A stretch of 64,000 nt of DNA, taken from the NCBI GenBank assembly GCA_032164245.1, contig JAVMKO010000001.1, positions 246,583,644-246,647,643 of the forward strand. Direction: 5' to 3'. The notes beneath the pieces were generated by a model. The model saw only the letters and a list, made by a program, of their open reading frames with translations. It ran no database searches and was not told the DNA's origin. Source of the stretch: Sternotherus odoratus (lineage: Eukaryota; Chordata; Testudines; Kinosternidae). The position numbers and the translations under genes are program-made. The stretch's first letter is position 1; each line of letters starts with the position of its first letter. Below, in pieces: positions 34,497-44,994 of this stretch.

Positions 34497-35233
34497 ATTG
34501 TTGTGTACTAAACTAACCAAACACAGAAAACTAGCACCGAGCCTGAGAAATGGGAACCAGCAAATGCAAAGGTATGAGAAAATATAAAGTAGTATGAAAG
34601 TGTTTGTCTCCATTTTCAAAAAAGCATTCTGCTGAGTTCAGTTCAAATCTTGTGCAGAAACTGGTTTGCCCATGTTTAGTGGCATTATGTCCTACTCCTG
34701 ATTTTCTGATTTTTTTTAAATACATGTACTGCTCTTTAGTTCACTTCTAATTGTCTTTGTGATTTCCCTTTCCTGTGAATATTAATATCATGCTTAAGAA
34801 AGACAAGATCTCTGTATGTACAATAATGTTTGTAGGAAAAGTATGTATAGCAATGTTGATACAGTGAGTTACAATACCTTCTTTCAAACACCTTATCCTT
34901 CTGAAATTCTAGCTTCTAGGGAATAGGTATTAATCTGAGGAAGACTAAGCAGTGGGGAAACCTTCCTTGACCTCTTTTATGGATTTTCCTCAGTCCTAGT
35001 GAGATTTTAGATTCTGCACATGTATTTCTGTATCTTTACTAAGATTTTAATCAAAAGCAGAATGGAGCAATTATTTATTTATGGTCAATATCCTCTGCAG
35101 GTCTGAGAATTGATGGCATGACACACAAAGTTCTGGGTCCCCTTGTGTCTTCCATTAATATTGCACCTGCTAGTTTGTTGTTACTAACATACTTACTGTC
35201 TTGTCCTGTATTGGCTCATTGCAGTCACTGTTA
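32231..35233. other. AT-rich unique sequence
   Basis: No gene seen. Includes the ATCT microsatellite annotated separately. Confidence 0.5.
34424..34495. repeat. (ATCT)n microsatellite, about 18 units
   Basis: An uninterrupted tetranucleotide run of about 72 bp. Confidence 0.98.
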
Positions 35234-35241
35234 CCCTATTG

Positions 35242-35545
35242 TAGCGATTGGCAACGTTGGCATGTGGGACTGCAGGCTAAGCATCCTTAGCGGGCCCCAC
35301 AGGTTTATCTACCTGCTGTTTCACCAGCCATGGCTCCCAGAGGCCACAGTTCGCCATCCTGGTCCAATGGGAGCTGTGGGAAGCGGTGTGATGCTGGCTA
35401 CCGCTTCCTGTAGCCCCCATTGGACAGGGACAGCGAACCACAGCCAGTGAGAGCTGCAGTCTGTGAAATGGCCGGTAAATAAAGCAGCGGGGCCCACGAA
35501 GGGTGCTTACCCTGTGGTCCCGCATGCCAATGTTGCCGATTCTTG
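35242..35545 (+). mobile_element. hAT MITE, complete, 304 bp
   Basis: Ends TAGCGATTGGCAACGTTGGC and GCCAATGTTGCCGATTCTTG are inverted copies. Perfect 8-bp target duplication CCCTATTG at 35234-35241 and 35546-35553. The whole element is quasi-palindromic, with CCAATGGGAGC facing GCCCCCATTGG near the centre. It is related to copies at 4254, 41077, 42197, 57331 and 61024. Overlapping open frames on both strands come from this symmetry. Confidence 0.93.
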
Positions 35546-35553
35546 CCCTATTG

Positions 35554-37920
35554 TTTGCTTTTGTAGAACTGGGGTCTGTACCAACACTTTCAGTTTCACA
35601 TTGTCTCTCTTTATTTGTGTTAGAAATAACAAAAATGCCTACTCCACTAATCAGTAAAGCTTAGTCCAAGCCAGTAGGGTTACGGGCACTCCTCCCAGTT
35701 TGAGCTACTGGGATAGGACCTGCCTTTCTTTAATTCCCCCACTCCTGGATATGTGGCAGTGTAGCCTCCATATGGAGCCACACCAATGGAAGAAGCATGA
35801 TTGGTTCAGTGGCAGACCACAGTCTTGGCCATACTCCTTCTCTCCTATTGCTGATTGAGCATTTCAGTCAACTAGGGTCTCAATTGGCCCATGTTGGGTC
35901 TGTCCCCACAACACCTTATATTCTTCCTCCTAAGCAAAGCTGCTTTAGTTGGAATCATTTTGTGCTGACCATTCTCCCTCCCTAAATAATTAGGCTTGGA
36001 GATTGTTGTTGTCTTGGACTTCTGGATGTGCTGAGGGCAGAGATGAATGTCATTTGTCACTGGGAAAGACATTTTTTTTTCTCACAAAGAAAAGATGGCA
36101 TGCACCTTTACTGGGTTTTGCCTTCTTGTCTACACCCTGTAGAACTAGTCAGGGGAGCTGTTTTGTTTGTTTGTTTTGTTTTAATCATCAGAGCATTGAG
36201 AGGGGGGTCAGTCAGGGGATTAGTTTGTCAGGCCAGAAATTTGGCTGTGTTTAGAATGAATTTGTCGTTGACTTCCATTCAGCAGGATGGAAATACTAGG
36301 CCATTACGTCTTCTATAAATTAGGATATTTCTAACATTGCCAACTCTTACAATTTTATCATGAGTCATGCAATATTTGGTCTTTTTTCTTTAATTTAATT
36401 TAATTTACACCTCCTGAACTAATATGATAATTTTAGCTTTTGTTAAAGAAGTCAAAGTGAATGTCTAGCCCTTGCTAGCCAAAGCTTGAGAAAAGCTAGA
36501 AAATATGAAGTGAGTGTACCCTAAAACTCAGAATGTGAAGACAAATAAAAAGAACCCTTTTTAAAAGAAATAAATCTCATTTAGAAGTCAATCTCGTGAT
36601 AATTTAATGTTTGGAGTTGACAATACTGTGCCTCTCAGTACTTTCATGTGTAAAGGTTCTATAGGATATTGACAGTTTAAGGTAATTCCCAACCATTGGC
36701 TTGGACAGGATGTGGTGAGGATTTGAGGTTGCATTAAACCTTTTGGATTACAACTTAGATTACCATTGTGACATTTAAAGATAGTGTTGGGCTAGATATG
36801 TCAGGCCAAGCAGTGGGGTGTGTAGGAGTATAAATAACACATACACTGAGTGTACAATTTTTCACATATAATTGAGCAAACTTTAGTTTGAAAATTAGAT
36901 CCAAATGCTGTACCTGATAAGACTCATTCTTTTTGCACTAGAACTAGGCACTTTCCCCCATGTAATATTCAAGAGCTGTTTTATAGCTTTCGACCTCTCC
37001 TTGATTTGTTTCTGGGTTTCAAAGGTTATTGGATAGCAAATGAAGAAAAGTACTTGATTTCAATTAACAAGGATATGTAGCTATCTAATCCTCTGGAGAT
37101 ATTCTTTCTTCTCTGTTGTATATGCACTTTTCCACTGTCTTACATCCTGAAAAAAATAGACACAAGCTACTTTGGCAAACAGCTGACCTCTCATAACCAT
37201 GAAAACTTTACAGATTTTCTTCCTGCAGAATTCCATCATTTTACTTTAATATTACATTTGTCACAAAGAAAAGAATTAAAGAGTTTTATCTAGTGCACTA
37301 TTTGGATCTTTATTTTAATTTACAGATGAGAAAAGGTCATTTTGGGGGAGGGGAATTCATCAAATTAGAGCTAAAAAACACCTATTAGATTAACTAACAT
37401 ACCCTCTTGCACCCTGGCAACCCCTTGTTTAAAATCCAGTGTGAACAAATAAAAGGGGAGAGTTCTTTCCCTGCATCCAGTGGAAAATATTTCCTCTTTT
37501 AATAATGCTTACTTAATTAGCCCTGCCAGACACTGTTTACCTTTTTGGCTCTTTAAAATGCTCCTGTAAAAGCTGTTTTTCCCCCTCCCCCTTTTGGAAT
37601 GGAACCTATTACACTGAGCATAACATATTTTAAAACGTAAAATTCCAAAAGTAGGTTGCTATTGGCATTGATCTACACATTCTTCATAGACCTACCATAT
37701 TAAAATACACAAGCTGAATACAGTGTTATACTATCATGATATTTGGCCTGATTTCAGGGACAAAGTGTAACTATTTCTAGCAAAGTCTCACCATGTTCTT
37801 TGGTTATACATCCGAAAAGGATTTTTATTTGAGTAGTGTTGCCTTTTCTTTCAACACCAGTGCTGTCATTCTATCAGAGAGGAGCTGATAACAGGGGCTT
37901 TCAGGAAAGTTTCCTTTTGG
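35554..37920. other. Unique sequence, no supported gene
   Basis: No coding similarity and no complete repeat recognised; short frames only. Confidence 0.5.
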
Positions 37921-37925
37921 AGGTG

Positions 37926-38625
37926 TGTAGCGGGGTGCCCACCCGCTCCCTGCCTGAAAGGGCTGGAATAGCCCAGGGAAGGGGTTGTGGCTGGGAGCCA
38001 GCAAACTCCCAGGCTGACTGGGAAGCAGGCTCAGCTGTGTGGCCACGCCCCAAACTCTCAGGCCTGTATAAAGGCTGAAAGGAGGGGCCCAGAGACAGTC
38101 TCCTCTGTATCCAGAGGAAGACAGGCCTAGCTGTGGGGAGCCTTAAGCAAGGTACCTGGACTGGGGCAGGGCTGGGGCAAGACAAGGGGAGCTAGGAAGC
38201 TTCTAGCCTGAGAGCCCCAGGCAGCAAGGCCTGACAGAAGGCCTGACACAGGGGTACTGGGGTTGCAGGGGGCAGCCTACGGCTAGCATTAGGAGCAGCA
38301 GGCCAGCCCCCCTTGCCGGTGATGAGAGGCCATGATACTGCAGTCTGCCTCAGTGAGCGGAGGCAAATGGTGACTGGCAGTGGCCAAGTCTGAGGCAAGG
38401 TGGGGATAGTGAGTGGAGGGTTCCCCAGGGAGGGGAGACCCTAAGACCAGGGGGGTACTGCAGGGGTGCAGCACCCTCAGCTAGAGGGCACTGGGGTCCG
38501 GGAGGGACTCAGGGCCGGAGAAGAAGCGGGACATCGGCCGGCATAGGGCACTCCGGAGGCTGGAGAGCTGATTCTCCAGATGACCAGCAGGAGGCGCCGC
38601 CGGGGTGAGTGTCCGCTCGCTTACA
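37926..38625 (+). mobile_element. Solo LTR, 700 bp, Ty3/gypsy-like
   Basis: Begins TGTAGCGGGGTGCCC and ends CGCTCGCTTACA, flanked by perfect AGGTG repeats (37921-37925 and 38626-38630). A promoter layout is visible on the plus strand: a GCCACGCCCC GC-box-like site at about 38042, TATAAA at 38067-38072, and a GC-rich leader. No internal region or partner LTR is present. It resembles turtle Ty3/gypsy LTRs that I recall, but which pol it belonged to cannot be told here. Confidence 0.87.
38067..38072 (+). promoter_or_regulatory. TATA box of solo LTR
   Basis: TATAAA about 140 bp into the LTR, 20-25 bp after a CACGCCCC motif. A position-appropriate core promoter; activity is unknown. Confidence 0.55.
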
Positions 38626-38630
38626 AGGTG

Positions 38631-39510
38631 AAATCAGTGACACAGTTTGAGTATATTCCAAGTGTAATTTGCTTTATTTACATATGTATCCCACTCTGGA
38701 AATGTGATGACCAAATAGTATGCAGGCCAGGAATCTAAGCCCAATACCAACTCTCAGTTTCCAAAGAGTAACTCTTCCTCAGAAATTTACTCCAATCAGA
38801 GCCCAAGTTAGACGGTAAACTCTTCTTCCTCTTACACAACTTCAAGATGTCTTTAACATACAACCTTGAATACCTAAAACTAACAAAAACACAACATATT
38901 TTCCCAAGAGTCAAAATTTTCTCTCACACACTGAGGAAAAAATGACTTGGAAGGCTATGTGGGGATGTCTTCCATAACAATAGCAAAACAAACAATCAAA
39001 AATAGATCTTTCAGTTCATACCCATCTTCCTTACAAACACTTGTACCTCTGCTTATCATAAAGCATTTTTCACAGGTTTTAGGGAATATATTTGTAGAAG
39101 TCCTTTATTAAAAGAGTGGCAATACGTTGCCATGTCTGTCTTGGAGCAATATATTAATTGAAAGCTGAGCAGTTTTAGGGTGGGTATGACTGCTAATGCT
39201 GATACCTGGGATGCATTTACTTGCTCTTGTGATATCTAATTTGTTTTTAGGTTGCAACATTAGATTTATTTCTTTAGTTGAAGACAGCAACCTTCACATG
39301 CATAAAGAAGGAACTTTAAAGAGAAAGTTCACCTTCACCTTTAATCCCTTATTAATTGCTTTCCAGTAACATTGGCTATGTTTCTTCAAAGAATGGTAAA
39401 ACCAGAATGACATAATTTCACCAGACCTTAAAACATTTCCAAATTGTTATAACTCGAGCATATTAGCAGTTGTGCCTATATAAAGGTTGTGGATTTGTCA
39501 CACTTGCAAC
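38631..39510. other. Unique sequence
   Basis: AT-rich and no gene recognised. Confidence 0.5.
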
Positions 39511-39774
39511 AGTACATGAGGTCAAGAATCAGAGAGGTAGCCGTGTTAGTCTGGAATAGCAGCGGTAACAAAGAGTCCTATGTCACTTTAAAGACTAACT
39601 AAAGTATTGAAGCATAAGCTTTCGAAGGCTAATACCCACTTCGTCGGATGCAAGCAGTGGAAGTGTCCAGGGCCTTGGGAGGCAGGCCAGTCCTGGCTCA
39701 CAGATAACCCACCAATCTTAAGAAGATTCTCACCAGCAACAGCACACCACACAATAATAACTCCAACTCAGGAA

Positions 39775-40275
39775 CCAATCCATGCAACAAACCTCGATGC
39801 CAACTCTGCCCACATATCTACATCAGCAACACCATCACAGGACCTAACCAGATCAGCCACACCATCACTGGTTCATTCACCTGCACATCTACCAATATAA
39901 TATATGCCAATTTATGCCACCAATGTCCCTCTGCTATGTACATCGGCCAAACTGGACAGTCCCTACGAAAAAGGATAAATGGACACAAATCAGATATCAG
40001 GAATGGGAATATACAAAAACCTGTAGGAGAACACTTCAATCTGCCTGAACACACATTACAGATTTAAAAGTCACCATATTGCAGCAAAAAACCTTCAAGA
40101 CCAGACTGCAAAGAGAAACTGCAGAGCTGCAATTCATTTGCAAATTTGACACAATCAATCTGGGATTGAACAAAGATTTTGAATGGTTTGCTAATTACAA
40201 AAACAGCTTCTCCTCTCTCCGAGTTCACACCTCCAATTCAGCTGCTAGAGGAATACCTCACCTTCCCTGATTTGA
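39775..40275 (+). pseudogene. GIY-YIG endonuclease fragment of a Penelope-like element
   Basis: In one frame the translation gives RCQLCP, a Cys-x2-Cys pair, then IIYANLCHQCPSAMYIGQTG followed by SLRKRINGHKSDIRNG. This matches the GIY-YIG fold: a tyrosine-containing first strand, a Cys pair, YIGQT, and the conserved Arg and His. In Penelope-like elements this domain lies C-terminal to reverse transcriptase and nicks the target. A stop and a frame change follow at about 40060; the next block (TILQQKTFKTRLQRETAEL) continues in another frame to 40270. The upstream RT domain is absent, so this is a dead fragment. Confidence 0.75.
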
Positions 40276-40379
40276 GATAACAAGCTGGTTCAGCCTGATT
40301 GGACTAACCTTGTTATCTCCTACCTGGTTCTTGCCTACTTATTTATACCTGGACCCCTGGACACTTCCACTGCTTGCAT

Positions 40380-40416
40380 CCGACGAAGTGGGTATTAGCC
40401 CACGAAAGCTTATGTT
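40380..40416 (+). ncRNA. Hammerhead-like motif in Penelope right arm
   Basis: CCGACGA (40380-40386), stem GTGGG/CCCAC, GAAA (40404-40407), then GCTTATG. The first-core U is replaced by C and one extra A precedes the stem. A mirrored copy in the left arm lies near 39619-39650. Probably inactive. Confidence 0.35.
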
Positions 40417-40468
40417 TCAATACTTTAGTTAGTCTTAAGTTGACACAGGACTCTTTAGTACATGAGGT

Positions 40469-41076
40469 GAAATTGCTTTTCTTATACCAATATTTTCCAG
40501 GTATACACTACTGTAAGCCTGAGCTCAAACATGCCCTAGTACTTCATGCTATGTCAGTACTTGGAGATAGGATTGTGATTCCCAGCTCATATAGACATAC
40601 CCATTGAAGCTCCCATTGAGTTAGCATGATAAAAATAGTAGTACAGCCATGGTTAACATAGGCAGGAGTAAGGGGGCAGCATGGTTTAACCACCTCAAGT
40701 ACATACCTATCCTGCCATGGCTATACTACTATTCTTAGTTTACTAGCTTAAAGAGAGCTAACACAAGTACATCTACATGAACTGGGAATCACACACACAC
40801 ACACCCCACCTCCAAGGGTAGACATAGCTTTACATAGCAGTGTTTTGAAATGAAATTATTGTAACTTTGTAATATATTGAAAATAATTCCACTTGTTTAG
40901 ATCTCTAAAAACTTCTAAAATAGATTCTCTGTAACATTCATATCATAGAATACATGATGTCATGGTAGAAAGTTGGAATTAGCAGGTATTTGGAGTGAGA
41001 TGCATAACTCACCTGTGGTTTTAGCATATGTGAATAATGTGACCTTCTCAAACTCCTGACAATGAAACCTCTAAAC
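40469..41076. other. Unique sequence
   Basis: No gene. A short CA run lies near 40793-40806. Confidence 0.5.
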
Positions 41077-41275
41077 CAGGAATCGGCAAGCTTTGGCACT
41101 TGGCCCATCAGGGAAATCCGCTGGTGGGCTGAGATGGTTTGTTTACCTGCAGCGTCCATCAGTTCGGCTGATCACAGCTCCCATTGGCTGCAGTTAGCTG
41201 TTCAAGGCCAATGGGGGCTGTGGGAAGCAGCACGGGATGTGTTGGCTGCTGATTCCACAGCCCCCACTGATAAAA
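41077..41275 (+). mobile_element. hAT MITE, right end missing
   Basis: Starts CAGGAATCGGCAAGCTTTGG and shows the family landmarks: CATCAGGGAAATCC, TTTGTTTACCTGC, the CTCCCATTGG centre and CCAATGGGGGCTGTGGGAAG. The right terminal repeat is lost. Confidence 0.8.
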
Positions 41276-41335
41276 TCACAGATGGATAGTTAATGTTTAT
41301 GTTGTCAGTTTATAATGTCTTTTGAGAGGGGTAAA

Positions 41336-41405
41336 TGCATACATGTATTTCAAACATTAGGGCTGTCAAGGGCATACATGTATGTAAAATATTAGGGCTG
41401 TCAAG
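41336..41405 (+). repeat. Tandem duplication across a hAT terminus
   Basis: GCATACATGTAT plus about 12 variable bases plus TTAGGGCTGTCAAG occurs twice in a row, about 40 bp apart. The second copy contains the true left end of the hAT element at 41393. Confidence 0.85.
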
Positions 41406-42102
41406 CAATTAAATTAAATTAATTAATTTTTTAACAAGCATCATTAGAATGGAAGCATGTTCTCTGGAATGGTGGCCAAAGCATGAAGGGGCATATGCAT
41501 GTTTAGCATATCTGGCATGTAAATAGTTTTCAATGCTGGCTACAACAAAGCCATGTGAACACCTGTTCTCACTTTCAGTGATGTAAATAAGAAGCAGGCA
41601 GAAGTATCTCCTGTAAATGTAAACACATTTGTTTGTCTTAGTGATTTTGCTGAACAAAAAGTAGGACTGAATGGATTTGTAGGCACTAAAGTTTTACATT
41701 GTTTTGTTTGTGAGTGCAATTATGTAACAAAATCTAGGTTTGTAAATTACACTTTCATGATAAAAGAGATTACATTATTGCAGTACTTCTATGTGGTGAA
41801 TTGAAAATACCCTTTATTTTGTTTATCATTTTTACAGTGCAAATATATGTAAAATAAAATAGAATAAAAATAATAATATAAAATGAACACCATAAACTTT
41901 ATATTCAGTGTTATAATAGAAATCAATGTATTTGAAAATGTAGAAAAACATCCAAAATATTGTATTGTTTAACTGTGCAATTAACTGCAATTAACTGCAA
42001 TTAAATTTCAATAACTGTGCAATTAATTTCAATGTTTAGAAATGTGATTTTTTTTAAAAAAAATTAGTAATGTGAGTTAATTGAGCTTAATTGACAGCCC
42101 TA
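41393..42102 (+). mobile_element. hAT non-autonomous element, 710 bp
   Basis: Terminal inverted repeats TAGGGCTGTCAAGCAATTAA and TTAATTGACAGCCCTA. Flanks TAAAATAT (41385-41392) and TACAATAT (42103-42110) differ at one of 8 positions, fitting a hAT target duplication. The interior is AT-rich with no intact transposase. A minus-strand frame at 41409-41657 lies within it but shows no domain I can name. Confidence 0.87.
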
Positions 42103-42106
42103 TACA

Positions 42107-42112
<6 letters not shown>

Positions 42113-42188
<76 letters not shown>
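42113..42188. repeat. (AT)n microsatellite, about 38 units
   Basis: A pure dinucleotide run starting just after the hAT target duplication. It sits between two hAT elements. Confidence 0.98.
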
Positions 42189-42191
<3 letters not shown>

Positions 42192-42196
42192 TAGGC

Positions 42197-42320
42197 CAGG
42201 GATCGGCTAGCTTGGCACGTGGCCCCTCAGGGTAAGCACCCTTGGTGGGCCTGGCCAGTTTGTTTACCAGCCGCGTCCACAGGTTCAGCCACTCTGGTCC
42301 AATGGGGGCAGCGGGACAGA
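42197..42320 (+). mobile_element. hAT MITE, left portion only
   Basis: Starts CAGGGATCGGCTAGCTTGGC and carries CTCAGGGTAAGCACCCTTGG and CAGTTTGTTTACC. It ends at about GGGGGCAGCGGGACAG, before the palindromic centre is completed. Confidence 0.85.
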
Positions 42321-42325
42321 ACATT

Positions 42326-43204
42326 TACTTTGTATATTTTGAAATGTAATGTTAACAATTTTTCTCAGCTAGAAAAGCTTTAAATATTTTAATCTCAAAA
42401 TCTATTGTCACTAAATAATTATTTTTGGTTTCTCTCTCATATTTTCTCTTAACTGTGAAAGCTGAAATGAATAAAAATAGCAGAAAATGCCGACAAACTG
42501 ATATTATCTGTCAAAATTGTATTAAAAACATAAAAAATGATTTCTGTGAAGCCAATTATATCTGATTGTATCCCTCTACTTCTGTCCTAAGATGTCCCTT
42601 GTTAGGCCTCAATTCTGCAGATGTTTCAACACATGTAATTTCTTAGGTGAGTCCATCTTGGGGAATATTATACTCTATCAGCCACACTTGCATCTGGATT
42701 TTTCCTTGTTGCCGGGTGCCATGAAGGGCCACAACTCATGTGCAAATGTCCCCTTGATGGAGGGGACTTTTCTCTGGAACACCTGTGCCTCATCCAGGCC
42801 TCTTATTTCCGTCCCCTACATTTGGTCTGAGTGGCTCAGACAGAGAGTGAGGAGAGGGCATATCAGAGCTTCGCTTTGCCCGTGGCAGAGGTCAGAACTG
42901 CCCAGAAGCAGCTTCAGTTCCTTATGGGGCTAGGGATGGCCCTGAGAATGAAGGAACTGGAACCAGCTTGTTGACATTGCCCCATCATCCTGTGCCAAAC
43001 GGAGCTTCAGCCTTTAAGAGAATAAAACCCATTGAGTCTATTCCTGCCAACATGACCATTAGTCATGTGAATAGCCCTAGATGTGTAAAGTTACTCACAT
43101 GCTAGTGTTTGCAGGATCTGGGCCCCGTTTCACAAATACAACCACAAAGCCTCACTTAGTGGTGGAAGAGCAGACAGCTATGTGAAGGCTCTCTAAGGGA
43201 ACCT
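42326..43204. other. Unique sequence, no supported gene
   Basis: A 113-codon plus-strand frame at 42592-42933 has no domain I recognise and lies in repeat-like GC-richer DNA. I do not call it a gene. Confidence 0.45.
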
Positions 43205-43212
43205 GTGTGTGT

Positions 43213-43340
43213 GGTATCAGAGGGGTAGCTGTGTTAGTCTGGATCTGCAAAAGAGACAGAGTCTTGTAGCACCTTATAGACTAACAGATCTTAGGGATCA
43301 TAAACTTTCATGTGCTAAGATCCACTTCATCAGATGTGTG
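43213..43340 (-). repeat. Penelope-derived short repeat
   Basis: GGTATCAGAGGGGTAGCTGT, GTTAGTCTGGATCTGC, CTTGTAGCACCTTATAGACT and CACTTCATCAGATG appear in the same order as the left arm of the element at 39523, here alone. GTGTGTG lies on both sides, but that is low-complexity and weak evidence of a target duplication. Confidence 0.75.
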
Positions 43341-43645
43341 TGTGTTTATCCAATTGTTAATGTGCAGCAAAAGTACTCCAGATTCTCTGCATCAAGTGAG
43401 TATTATTTAACATACTGTCATTATAACTGGTGACTGATTAAATGGAGCACATGGCTGATACAAATAACATTTATGATTCACATGTATTAAAATGATTTAA
43501 TCAACCGTTTCTTCTCTCCAACCTAATCCTGCTTTCTATTAGTTCTTGTGATGTCTCTGAGGAGGAAGTTCATACTGATCACATGACAGCATCCTGGAGA
43601 GCGACTTCTTTACACTTCCTGAGAACATGTCATTCCAAATCACTA

Positions 43646-44990
43646 AGGCCAGGTCTATACTAAAGAGTTAAGTTGACCCAGTTACATCACTCAGGGGTGT
43701 GAAAAAATGCCCCCTCCCCGGGAGCCATATACTTGAACCTACCTACCCTGGTATAGACAACACTAGGTTGACATAAGAATTCTTCTTTCAACCTAGTTAC
43801 CTCTGTGACGGGTTGCGATCACAGAAATCCCTTAGAAGCTGCCACCCGATGTGCCAAGGCTACTCCTGCCTCAGTTTTCCTGCCCCAACAGCTTAGGACC
43901 TCAGTACCCTGCCTCTGGTCTGAGCCATGTCCCCTAACAGCTGTGGGCCTTCCTGGAAACAGGCAGGAGGTATTCTTACCTCTGGCACTCAGATGCTCAA
44001 CTCCCAATGGGGCCAAACCCTGAATAAAATTTGTTTTGCCCTGCATAAAGCTTATGCAGGACAAACTCATAGATTGTTCGCCCTCTATAACAATGCTAGA
44101 GAGATATGCACAGCTGTTTGCCCCCCCAGGTACCAACACGTACTCCAGGTTAACTAATAAGTAAAAAGTGATTTTAATAAAGATAGGAAATAGGATTTAA
44201 CTGGTTCAAAGTAGTAACAGACAGAATAAAGTGAATTGCCAAACAAAATAAACAAAACACGCAAATCTAACACTATTACAGTAAAAAAACCTCACCCTCT
44301 GAATTCCTTCTTTCAGGCTAAACTCCCTGTTAGCCTGGGTCCAGCAATCACTCGCACACACCCCTGCAGTCACAGTCCTCTGTTCCAGTTTCTTCCAGGA
44401 ATCCTTGGGGGGTGGAGGGCTGTTGCTTGAGCCAGCTGAGAACCAAAATGGAGAGATCTCTCCCAGGTTTTTATAGGCTTCCTCCTCTGGGTGGAGAGCC
44501 CCTCCCTCCAGACTCCACTCACCACCAGTAAGGCTGCATTCCTGAGGAGGCTCGGGTGTGGATGGGCTTCTAGAAAGTTCATTGTTTGCTTGATTGGTTT
44601 TCAATTGGGCTTAACTGAAAATAGTTTTTTCTTCAGAGAGCTGTTCAGCTGTTTTCCAAAATCCACATACAACCAACCAAGCACATTGTTGTATTCAGAG
44701 TTATGAATATTGACTCAGACACATACATACAAATAGGATGAACAGATCCAGTGGATCATTACCTTCATAGAGATATAACTTTTCAGCAAAACCATATTCC
44801 AGTAACATCACACATATATTTACAGGCACACACCCCCATAAAGCCTTATGGGGTACACCGTCACAACCTCCTCTCGGGATTAACTATCGTGATGGGAGAA
44901 CCCGTCCCGTCACTGTAGTGATGGTCTACACTGAAGCACTATAGAAGTGCAGCTGCAGCATTACCTCTGTAGCGATTCAACAATAGGCAT
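43646..44990 (+). mobile_element. MITE interrupted by a solo LTR
   Basis: Left part 43646-43803 starts AAGGCCAGGTCTATACT. The right part 44866-44990 contains GATGGTCTACACTGAAGC and ends near GGCATAGCCTAAG, roughly inverted to the left end. The two parts join when the LTR at 43804-44865 is disregarded: CCTAGTTACCTC on the left runs on to CTCTCGGGATT on the right. It is therefore an older element hit by a later LTR insertion. Confidence 0.7.
43804..44865 (-). mobile_element. Solo LTR, 1062 bp, nested
   Basis: Begins TGTGACGGGTTGCG and ends CACCGTCACA, with inverted TGTGACGG termini. It is flanked by perfect ACCTC repeats (43799-43803 and 44866-44870). On the minus strand CCTATAAAAACCTGGG (about 44466-44482) looks like a TATA region, so the LTR is probably minus-oriented. 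No internal coding is present. It appears to derive from a retrovirus-like element and is a relic without genes. Confidence 0.85.
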
Positions 44991-44994
44991 AGCC

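Larger units (their letters stand above)
39523..40456 (+). mobile_element. Penelope-like element, 934 bp, with inverted terminal repeats
   Basis: Perfect 12-bp target duplication AGTACATGAGGT at 39511-39522 and 40457-40468. The terminal arms of about 130 bp are inverted copies: left GAGAGGTAGCCGTGTTAGTC ... CCACTTCGTCGGATGCAAGC, right GCTTGCATCCGACGAAGTGG ... TTAGTTAGTCTT. The interior carries a decayed GIY-YIG endonuclease region, annotated separately. No reverse-transcriptase segment is present. The element is therefore a non-autonomous or 5'-truncated Penelope-like copy. Confidence 0.85.

Noticed and set aside
42592..42933. 113-codon plus-strand frame
   Set aside because: No domain recognised and the composition is consistent with a chance frame in repeat-like DNA.
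43213..43340. tRNA-derived SINE
   Set aside because: No A-box/B-box pair or tRNA-like 5' part could be seen, and the order matches the Penelope arms at 39523-40456.
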